DNA of 15,503 nucleotides from assembly GCA_910586755.1 (NCBI GenBank), contig CAJUJM010000006.1, positions 1 to 15,503 of the forward strand, written 5' to 3'. The DNA is from an uncultured Lachnospiraceae bacterium (GTDB lineage Bacteria > Bacillota > Clostridia > Lachnospirales > Lachnospiraceae). The notes beneath the pieces were generated by a model. It was given only the letters and a program-made list of their open reading frames with translations, was not told the origin of the DNA and made no database searches. Position 1 is the first letter of the stretch; the number at the start of each line of letters is the position of its first letter. A program made the position numbers and the translations under genes. This document shows, one piece after another, positions 6,859-13,118 of this stretch.

Positions 6859-6878
6859 CAAAGAAATAGTATTCTTTG
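6859..6878. promoter_or_regulatory. Operator-like palindrome in the toxin-antitoxin leader
   Basis: CAAAGAA (6859-6865) and TTCTTTG (6872-6878) form perfect inverted arms around 6 bp. The site lies about 33 bp upstream of the antitoxin ATG and within the expected transcript start region. AbrB/MazE antitoxins commonly bind such dyads to repress their own operon. Its centre also reads TACTAT with TTGGAA 16 bp upstream on the minus strand, a weaker alternative promoter. Confidence 0.55.
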
Positions 6879-6897
6879 TTTCTTGATTTCCAAGATT

Positions 6898-6926
6898 ATT
6901 TTATCCAGTTTCCAATCCCATGTCAA
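6898..6926 (-). promoter_or_regulatory. Promoter of the toxin-antitoxin operon
   Basis: On the minus strand TTGACA (6926-6921), a 17-bp spacer and TAAAAT (6903-6898) make a near-consensus promoter with a leader of about 65 bases before the antitoxin. In the rest of the gap, from 6927 to the GntR terminator, I see nothing else of note. Confidence 0.72.
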
Positions 6927-7043
6927 GGTCTATGAAGCCTTTTGCTGCGAATTGCAGATGTAATTTCCCGAAAATGTCGTCTTATTGTCACTGTAAAATT
7001 ATAAAAGGATTTATGATACCCTCAGTGGACAAGAGGACATAGA

Positions 7044-7091
7044 ATAAAAGGGCTGTTGCAACGCAAATGAATAATTCACGAGCAACAGCTC
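7044..7091 (-). terminator. Terminator of the GntR gene
   Basis: A 10-bp stem (7050-7059 with 7082-7091, core GCTGTTGC/GCAACAGC) is followed on the minus strand by CTTTTATTCT. It begins about 50 bp after the regulator's stop codon. Confidence 0.8.
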
Positions 7092-7139
7092 CGTTTTATA
7101 CCTTACGATACTGTACATAAAGTCAAAACCATCTACCTT

Positions 7140-7829
7140 CTATTCTTTCTGTTCTTCCAAATACCTGTTTTCATTGTACAGCAGGTGAAAGTACATAGCC
7201 TGCTGGGCTTCTACTGCCTGCCTGTCCCGAATGGCATTAAAAATTGCCCGGTGAGAAATTCGGGTCTGCTCATATTCCACAGACTTTATCTCACTGGCAA
7301 ATACGGCAATTCCTTTTCCGATAACCGGAACCAGGTTGGACATAACGCTGTTGTGACTGCATATTGCAATCTGCTGATGGAATTCAATATCTTTATCCGA
7401 ATAATCCTGGCGCTTTTCAATCATTTCCTCTATCTCTAAAAGAATCTCTTCCAGTTTTTCTATGTCCTGGGAGCCGGCATTTTGGGCCGCCAAAGCCGCA
7501 ATAGGCGGCTCCAGCATTACCCGAACCTGGATCAGATCCCGGTTTAGCTTTTTTCGATCCTCGACCATAGAAAATCCAAAGGGGTCATCCGCTACCCCCT
7601 GTTTCTCGGAAATAAATGTTCCTGCTCCCTGCCGTATGGTTACAATATTCCGGGATACTAAAAGCCGCAGCGCTTCCCGAACTGTATTTCTCCCTACTCC
7701 TAAACGCTCCGAAAGCTCCGCTTCTGTGGGTAGTTTATCCCCCGGGCCGTAGCTGTTTCGCCGTATCAGGTCAATCAATTCTTCGGCAGCTTGTTCTGCC
7801 AGCGTTTTATGTTCTCCTTGTTTTTCCAT
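7140..7829 (-). CDS. GntR-family regulator, FadR/FCD subfamily
   Basis: The protein has 229 residues. An N-terminal winged helix-turn-helix spans about residues 11-74, with the family's GDKLPTEAELSERLGVGRNTVREAL recognition region described by positions 30-54. The C-terminal all-helical FCD ligand domain shows the metal ligands Asp147, His151, His193 and His215. FCD regulators such as LldR, GlcC and FadR usually sense carboxylic acids, often 2-hydroxyacids, which fits the nearby FAD/LarA operon. The gene is separated from that operon by the palindromic element and the toxin-antitoxin pair, so the link rests on the ligand class and on the shared ATTCATCC core in both control regions. GGAGAGGAT precedes the ATG, and a terminator follows the stop. 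Confidence 0.92.
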   Translation of the reverse strand: MEKQGEHKTLAEQAAEELIDLIRRNSYGPGDKLPTEAELSERLGVGRNTVREALRLLVSRNIVTIRQGAGTFISEKQGVADDPFGFSMVEDRKKLNRDLIQVRVMLEPPIAALAAQNAGSQDIEKLEEILLEIEEMIEKRQDYSDKDIEFHQQIAICSHNSVMSNLVPVIGKGIAVFASEIKSVEYEQTRISHRAIFNAIRDRQAVEAQQAMYFHLLYNENRYLEEQKE

Positions 7830-7867
7830 TATCCTCTCCGTTTTTCATGTTGGGAAGCCTTACTCCG

Positions 7868-7903
7868 AATGGATGAATCCCAAAAAACACATCCATTTAT
7901 TCA
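7868..7903. promoter_or_regulatory. Candidate autoregulatory operator in the gntR leader
   Basis: AATGGATG (7868-7875) and CATCCATT (7890-7897) are perfect inverted arms, and GGATGAAT (7871-7878) is identical to the core of both arms flanking the FAD operon promoter. The site lies about 40 bp upstream of the regulator's ATG. Binding by the GntR protein is inferred. Confidence 0.5.
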
Positions 7904-7913
7904 CCATGTTATA

Positions 7914-8144
7914 CTATACCTTAATATATCGTGTTGCCCTTGATGCGCCAATTTGTTTTATCGTACCGCTTTTCACCATAGCTCCAAGAACAGCTTCAAT
8001 GGTAGTCGGACTTACATCAGGAAGAATCTTACATATCTCCGCTTTGGAAAGCGGCGTCAGACTATTTAATACCGTAGCCTCAACACGGGCTTTCTTTGTA
8101 ATCTTTTTTCCGTGAACAACAGCGAAACGCTTATCAAGTTCCTT
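7914..8144 (-). pseudogene. Fic-family protein, C-terminal remnant
   Basis: Read on the minus strand, an open stretch begins KELDKRFAVVHGKKITKKA and ends ATRYIKV at a stop (7916-7914). It has no start codon of its own; the in-frame stop just upstream is at 8145-8147. The sequence matches the winged-helix tail found after the catalytic domain in clostridial Fic (AMP-transferase-like) proteins, including the LTPLSKAEICKILPDVSPTT helix region. The rest of the gene, including the catalytic core, is missing between this piece and the N-terminal piece at 8412-8741. It now overlaps the probable gntR promoter. Confidence 0.75.
7923..7951 (-). promoter_or_regulatory. Possible promoter of gntR
   Basis: On the minus strand TTGGCG (7951-7946), 17 bp and TATATT (7928-7923) form a plausible promoter inside the end of the Fic remnant, giving an 80-90 base leader. 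TATAGT and TATAAC just downstream are alternative -10 boxes without a good -35. Confidence 0.4.
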
Positions 8145-8441
8145 TTATTCTTACAGTATGACTATTTTTATAGTATCATGTTCTAACTGTTTTTGCTACT
8201 CCATTAAAAAATATCTTGTCACTCACTATTTCCTCCGAGAGTAATTATAGATATCAAAGATTTTATTATATTATATCATGCTTTATTAAATAAAAACAGA
8301 TGTCCAAAACTTTTCTAAAATAGTAAATATAAGAACTACCCAAACACTTGAATAGTCCTTACTCTTCATTACATAATTCTATTTAAATATATACAAAGCA
8401 GTTTGCCGCTGTTACGCCGCTTTCTGCAAGTGTCTCTGTGT
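8145..8441. other. AT-rich foreign segment between the two Fic fragments
   Basis: This stretch of about 300 bp replaces the Fic catalytic core. None of its frames resembles the missing GN-GR to CYK part of the gene, so it is not simply a decayed copy. On the minus strand it holds a TGATATAAT extended -10 box (around 8265-8275), a GGAGG ribosome site (8232-8236) and a short GTG-started ORF. The right junction falls inside the HPFREGN motif. The origin is unknown; it could be what is left of a mobile element. Confidence 0.5.
8176..8226 (-). CDS. Possible 16-codon leader peptide or truncated gene start
   Basis: GTG at 8226 follows GGAGG with a 5-base spacing and reads VSDKIFFNGVAKTVRT before a TGA. 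An extended -10 promoter lies upstream. It is too short to assign to a family. It may be the start of a gene whose remainder was lost when the segment joined the Fic remnant, or a leader peptide. Confidence 0.25.
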   Translation of the reverse strand: MSDKIFFNGVAKTVRT

Positions 8442-8714
8442 TACATTACCTTCGCGGAATGGGTGTATGCAAAGAAAGTCCAAAATAACGCAGGGGATCA
8501 ACAAAAGCTGATTCACATTTGCGTCGCTGCGAGCCTCCATATAAGCGAGTTCTAGTTGCTCCATTGCTTTCGGTGTTTCGTCTGCGGGAGTAGGGCGAAA
8601 ACAAACCCGTCTATTGCCGTCAGAGTCTATCTCTAAAATTACATTGTCATCAGTTTTGTACTGGCCGCCATATTCATATCCAGCAAAGGACATCGTCATT
8701 TCTGCATATAGCAT
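8412..8714 (-). pseudogene. Fic-family protein, N-terminal/central remnant broken inside the Fic motif
   Basis: The frame (open upstream to 8741) reads LYAEMTMSFAGYEYGGQYK and then the helical region leading to FLCIHPFREGN. In active Fic enzymes this motif continues HPFx(D/E)GNGR; here it breaks after GN and ends VTQRHLQKAA-stop, so the second half of the catalytic loop, which binds the nucleotide phosphates, is absent. The usual N-terminal 100 or more residues are also missing. No good ribosome site precedes the Met. With the C-terminal piece at 7914-8144 it shows that one Fic gene was disrupted in its middle. No activity is expected. Confidence 0.78.
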
Positions 8715-8796
8715 GTCCTTTAAAAACAGGGTTCTGGAATTCTAAACTATCAAGCAGACCGGCTCAACCAGTTCCGGAGAGCGACGGGCAAAAGTA

Positions 8797-8825
8797 TTGC
8801 GCCATCTTGCCAGGAATGATACAAT
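8797..8825 (+). promoter_or_regulatory. Promoter of the MATE gene
   Basis: TTGCGC (8797-8802), a 17-bp spacer and TACAAT (8820-8825) form a good promoter. The expected start near 8832 coincides with the first base of the tandem-hairpin leader. Confidence 0.62.
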
Positions 8826-8830
8826 ATGAA

Positions 8831-8911
8831 CACTTGGCGAGATCTTTACGAGCCTAGTGAGAACATGTGCCTGTACACTTAGTGGGGTCTTACACGAACT
8901 TAGTGCACATG
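8831..8911 (+). promoter_or_regulatory. Tandem-hairpin 5' leader of the MATE gene, possible cis-regulatory RNA
   Basis: Two related units repeat with a 45-bp period. Hairpin 1 pairs CACTTGGC (8831-8838) with GCCTAGTG (8852-8859). Hairpin 2 pairs CACTTAGT (8876-8883) with ACTTAGTG (8898-8905). Both have a T-T mismatch at the same place, and two base pairs differ by compensating double changes (G-C to A-T and C-G to T-A). The loops keep G-R-G-R-TCTT and end in ACGA. CATGTGC (8864-8870) can also pair with GCACATG (8905-8911), enclosing hairpin 2. Conserved loops on covarying stems suggest an RNA element that begins at the transcript's 5' end; a pair of protein operators is the alternative. It does not fit the tetraloop form of guanidine-II RNA or another class I recognise. 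Confidence 0.5.
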
Positions 8912-8938
8912 GTAGAATCAAAAACCGAGGTGACAAAC

Positions 8939-10276
8939 ATGAATACAAAGCAATCCCTTACAGAGGGAAACATTATAAAAAGCGTCATTATATTTTCCAT
9001 TCCCTTCCTTTTAGCCAATCTGATTCAGGCGTTGTATGGGGCGGTGGATCTAATGGTTATCGGCTGGTATTGTTCCCCGGAAAGCGTGGCGGCAGTGTCC
9101 ACCGGCACTCAGGTAACCCAAATTATCACCAGCATGGTTTCCGGTCTGACTCTGGGAGGCACAGTATTAGTAGGAAAATATGTGGGCATGAAAAAGCCGG
9201 AAGATGTGCAGGACACTATTGCCACCAATCTTTCGGTATTCTTTCTGACAGGCCTTTTGTTAACCGCCCTGCTGCTGATTTTTGTATCCCCGATTTTAAC
9301 AGCCCTAAAAACCCCTGAACTGTCTTTTTCCCTGGCAAAGCAGTATGTTTCTGTCTGCGCCTGGGGTGTGGTATTTATCTGCGGATACAATGCCATCAGC
9401 GCCATTTTACGGGGGTATGGGGATTCCAGAAGCCCTTTGATTTTTGTGGCCATTTCCGGATGCCTTAATCTGATAGGGGATGTAGTTTTCGTAAAATACT
9501 TCCATATGGACGTTTCCGGAACTGCGCTGGCAACCATCTGCTCCCAGGGAATCAGCATGATTTTAGCTATGATTTATCTCAATAAACGGGATTTTATTTT
9601 TCAGTTCCGTCTGAAGAATTTTAAGATTTCCGGAGAAAAGCTTCGGGAACTGGCCTATGTGGGCATCCCCATTTCCCTTCAGGAGTGTATGGTTCGTCTT
9701 TCTTTTTTGTATCTGACCTCCGTTACCAACCGGCTGGGTGTTAATGCCGCGGCAGCAGTGGGAATTGCCAGCAAGTACGATGTGTTCGCCATGCTCCCCG
9801 CCACCTCTGTAGCGAATGCCCTGGCCGCCATTGTAGCCCAGAATTATGGCGCAAAGCAGTTTAAGCGGATGAATCAATCCCTGGCTGTGGGCATTTTGTT
9901 TGCTCTTCCTTTTTCCATGGCATTTTTCCTGTGGGCCCAGATAAGCCCCGAGTCTATGATCCGGGTATTTTCTAGTGACGCCGCCATTATTGCAACCGGA
10001 GTCCCGTTTTTTAAGACCTGCAGCTTTGATTATCTGTGCGTGCTGTTTGTGTTTACTCTAAATGGATACTTAAATGGCCGTTCCCGAACTATGTTCACCA
10101 TGGTAAGCTGCTGCTTTGGGGCCCTGGCTCTCAGAATGCCGCTGATTTACGCGGCCTGCCATTATGCGCCGGATGAACTGGGGATTATTGGAACTGTAGC
10201 CCCTGCTGTGTCTGGTATTATGGCAGTGTATACATTGGTTTATGTCCTCCATCTGATGAGGAGAACAGAAAAGTAG
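8939..10276 (+). CDS. MATE-family multidrug/cation efflux transporter
   Basis: This 445-residue membrane protein has about twelve hydrophobic segments arranged as two MatE halves. The first begins NIIKSVIIFSIPFLLANLIQ, with the family's LYGAVDLMVIGWY turn near residue 35. MATE proteins export drugs, toxins or metabolites against H+ or Na+; the cargo is not predictable here. The ATG at 8939 is chosen because AGGTGA lies 5 bases before it. In-frame Met codons upstream fall inside the hairpin leader and lack a ribosome site. The gene is monocistronic and converges on the EFR1-type gene 16 bp away. Its unusual leader suggests control after transcription starts. Confidence 0.93.
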   Translation: MNTKQSLTEGNIIKSVIIFSIPFLLANLIQALYGAVDLMVIGWYCSPESVAAVSTGTQVTQIITSMVSGLTLGGTVLVGKYVGMKKPEDVQDTIATNLSVFFLTGLLLTALLLIFVSPILTALKTPELSFSLAKQYVSVCAWGVVFICGYNAISAILRGYGDSRSPLIFVAISGCLNLIGDVVFVKYFHMDVSGTALATICSQGISMILAMIYLNKRDFIFQFRLKNFKISGEKLRELAYVGIPISLQECMVRLSFLYLTSVTNRLGVNAAAAVGIASKYDVFAMLPATSVANALAAIVAQNYGAKQFKRMNQSLAVGILFALPFSMAFFLWAQISPESMIRVFSSDAAIIATGVPFFKTCSFDYLCVLFVFTLNGYLNGRSRTMFTMVSCCFGALALRMPLIYAACHYAPDELGIIGTVAPAVSGIMAVYTLVYVLHLMRRTEK

Positions 10277-10292
10277 AGAAAAACAGCCTTTT

Positions 10293-11078
10293 TTAATTCC
10301 TCAAATACAAAGTATTTTCTTTCCTGTCCCGGCAGACCTTTGCCAACCTCTGGACAAGGCCGTCCAATACTGTCTGGTCCAGCTTCCTGGCATGAACCGG
10401 ACAGATGGATCTGCACCGCATACAGGCGATACAAATTTCCGTATTGGTTTCCCGGGGATTCTCTGCCGGGATTGCCTGAACCGGACATTTAGCAGCACAG
10501 CTGCCGCACATGGTACAGGTGTCATCCGCCCAGGGCTTTAAAGACACTATGCCAAAGGGTTTATAAGGCCGGTTTCCAGGAATCCAGGAAGAATCGGATT
10601 CTTCCGTCATATGCTCTCCACTTAAATGTCTTTTTATTTCCACTGCAAATTCTTGTAATTTGGCCTGATCCTCTTTGTCCGGCCGTCCGGCTCCGTATTG
10701 ACAGGCGATAGAATGTTCTGCTAACGCGCCAATTGCGGCTACACAGGTAAATCCGGCGGCTGTCAGGGTATCTTCCAGTTCCACCAGCGTATCTTCAAAC
10801 TCCCGGTTTCCGTAAACCGCCATAAGGATTGCTTTTGCTCCGCCGCCGGACATAGACGCCAGCCGTTCTGCGGCAATTGCCGGAACCCGGCCGCCATAGG
10901 ACGGCACTGCAACAATGCAAAGATCCCCTTCTTTAAACTGGTATTGGGAATAATCTTCTCCGGGAACCGACAAATCAGTTTCCGTCACGTTCCGTCCATC
11001 TGCCAAGGCCTGGCTGACTATATCCGCCGCCTTTTTTGTTCCCCCTGTAGGGCTGAAATAGATATTATGTACCTCCAT
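10293..11078 (-). CDS. EFR1-type flavodoxin-ferredoxin fusion protein
   Basis: The protein has 261 residues. An N-terminal flavodoxin-like domain has the FMN phosphate loop SPTGGT (9-14) and a second FMN-contact segment around VPSYGGRVP (58-66). The C-terminus is a two-cluster bacterial ferredoxin: C188-x2-C191-x2-C194-x3-CP and C216-x2-C219-x2-C222-x3-CP, binding two [4Fe-4S] clusters. Such EFR1-family proteins are common in anaerobic Firmicutes and are presumed cytoplasmic electron carriers or reductases; partner and substrate are unknown. The start at 11078 follows GAGAGGGAAT; a longer TTG start would run into the methylase remnant. It is 17 bp from the decayed methylase gene on the same strand and ends 16 bp from the MATE stop. 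Confidence 0.88.
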   Translation of the reverse strand: MEVHNIYFSPTGGTKKAADIVSQALADGRNVTETDLSVPGEDYSQYQFKEGDLCIVAVPSYGGRVPAIAAERLASMSGGGAKAILMAVYGNREFEDTLVELEDTLTAAGFTCVAAIGALAEHSIACQYGAGRPDKEDQAKLQEFAVEIKRHLSGEHMTEESDSSWIPGNRPYKPFGIVSLKPWADDTCTMCGSCAAKCPVQAIPAENPRETNTEICIACMRCRSICPVHARKLDQTVLDGLVQRLAKVCRDRKENTLYLRN

Positions 11079-11095
11079 ATTCCCTCTCCCCTCTG

Positions 11096-13061
11096 CTATT
11101 TGCAAACTGTTTCTTCTATTGTCTTTAGCTTGGAATACTCACTGGATGCAAGGTTCCACAGATTGTTCCATGCGGTAACCTCTGCCGCTGTCTTCTTCTG
11201 GGCAAATAAAATGCTGGTTTTTGTAGAGGTATAGGGCTCAAAGGCCAATTGCGGCAGGGAAACCACTGCTTTAATCTTAAAATATTTATAAAGGAACAGA
11301 CGGATATATTTATTTTCTGTTGTGTCAAATACACTTTCCGGGAGAACCGCCGCCAGACGTCCGTTTTCCCGCAAAAGCTGATACCACCGCTCAATAAACA
11401 GATTTTCCGAGTTTTTCTTTTCCCCGAATATAAAGCTCTTTTTAATTGTTTTCTTTGTATCATTATCCAGGTTTACGCTAAAGGGCGGATTGGTCAAAAT
11501 CAGATCAAAATTTCCGTTTACCGTTTTTCCGTAATACAAGGATGACTCATTGCTGTCATGCATAACATTGGGGCCGGTTTCCTTTTCATATTGGCTGAAA
11601 GGGAGCAGGCCGTCTTTTACAAAAATATTGGTGGAGCCGTCTCCGTGAAGAATCATATTTACCTTAGCTGCAGTGCCCAGATTAAAATTAGATTCCACCG
11701 CGTAAATGTAGGTCTGAGCCCACTTATTTTCCCGGTGATCCGGATAAAACCAGTCAGCTTCTATTTTATCCTTTACTGCCCTGGTAGTGCCCAATTCCTG
11801 ACGGAACCGGTATTTCATATTTTCGGTTATGAATTTCATATATTCAATTAAAAAAGTGCCGCTGCCTGCAGAAGGATCCACCATATAGGGGATCTCCTTA
11901 TCCGCCTTTATCCGTTTAATTGCCAGCCTGTCCGCCTGGATCGCCCACAGCATAAAACGCACAATATTGACATGGGTAAAGAACTGCCCCTTACTCTGTT
12001 TAAATCCTCCACGGATAATCCCTTCAAAGAATTCTCCCAGGATGTCTTTTCCGCTGAGACTATTTTTCCCGTCAACAAAAGAAAGCCCTTCCAGCTTTTG
12101 AACGGCATATTTTAATTTTGACAGGGAAAATTTTTTGGTATCAATCACATAGGACTTGGCTAATTCCGCCTCATCTGATATATACATTTTTGCTCTTAAT
12201 GCATCTTGATAAAGGCCGTTAATACGTTCAAAAAGCTGGTCATTGGTTTCAAACTCTTCGTCCCCTTCTTTTTCAAAGGTAAGAGCCTGAAATTTATATT
12301 TTTCTCCGCTTTCCGTAGAATCCTCATCCTGGATTTTTGCAAGAATCAAATTGGTCAGGGAGGAGAATACTTCGTTGTCATCCGTTCCTCCGCCGCCCCA
12401 CAAAACGTTATGTAAATCTGTCTGAAGCTGATTCAGCATTTCGCCGGAAAAATTGGTTTCCAAATCTTTATCCGAATCCCTTACATATGGTTTATGCTGC
12501 GCCTTTCCATAGCAGACAGGAAGGTCATTGGTATAGTTCCTTACACTCTCCCAGTCCGAAAATGTAGGATATAGGTCCGTATCTATAATCATACAGTCAT
12601 CTACTATCCGATCTTCTGTCTCGGAAATTGTGTATAAAACCAAATATTTTACTTTGTGGTTCTCTGCATTTTCCATAAAGGAGACTTTATACAATTGCTC
12701 TTCAATGGTTTTGTCTTTATCAATTGCACGGTAATCTTCGGGGCTTTTTATCTCTATAAAATAAACAAAAAGGCGTCGCCTTTTGCATCCCGGACAATAA
12801 TATCAATACGGCTTGTATTGGTATGGGGACGTCCTGCGGTGTACTCTCTTTCAATTTCTATCCGCTCCGCAGGATATCCCAGCTCATTGACAAGTCTTGT
12901 CAAAATAAAGGCCGGGGCATTTCTTCGTCGCCTGAGCAGTCATTTATGGCCCTTCTCTGAATAATGCCGTCATATGCTATTTTGTTTTTGTCCAGTTCCA
13001 ATTTTGTTACTACTTTTACCGCCTGGCTGTCAATATAGTTTTCTATAAGTTCTCTGTTCAT
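11096..13061 (-). pseudogene. Decayed nuclease-methylase fusion (HsdR_N + N6-adenine DNA methylase)
   Basis: The gene starts at ATG 13061 after GAGGAATTCAG and reads MNRELIENYIDSQAV, but this frame stops at 12900-12902. A second frame carries on from about 12915 (AFILTRLVNELGYPAERIE) through RIDIIV to a stop at 12754-12756. A third frame resumes with IEIKSPEDYR and runs to 11096. Joined, they give an N-terminal PD-(D/E)xK domain of the HsdR_N type (D in RIDIIV, E and K in IEIK) and an N6-methylase with GQFFT, DPSAGSGTF and NPPF (residues 273-281 and 402-405 counted from the Met at 12694). Two frameshifts, near 12915 and 12765, separate the parts. The C-terminus also ends early after SILFAQKK, without the long tail usual in this family. 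No hsdS or hsdR is nearby. A methylase piece from 12694 might be made, but a working restriction system is unlikely. Confidence 0.82.
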
Positions 13062-13118
13062 CTGAATTCCTCGCTTAGGCTTTGCACTTTTGGTAATTGG
13101 ATTTCCTGTAGGTTTAGT

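Noticed and set aside
7873..8115. 80-codon + strand ORF upstream of gntR
   Set aside because: The opposite strand reads as a Fic C-terminal domain over the same bases, which explains the open frame.
8831..8905. Guanidine-II (mini-ykkC) riboswitch
   Set aside because: Both loops end in ACGA, but the loops are 13-14 bases rather than the ACGR tetraloops of that class, and no refolding makes ACGA a closed tetraloop.
8831..8905. CRISPR array
   Set aside because: There are only two imperfect units that differ in the stems, a 15-16 base gap between them, and no cas genes.
8742..8948. 68-codon minus-strand ORF in front of the MATE gene
   Set aside because: It covers the MATE promoter and hairpin leader, has no family features and ends before the Fic remnant.
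10277..10320. Bidirectional terminator between the MATE and EFR1-type genes
   Set aside because: Only short AAATAC/GTATTT pairing inside the coding end and a short T-run are seen; this is too weak to call.
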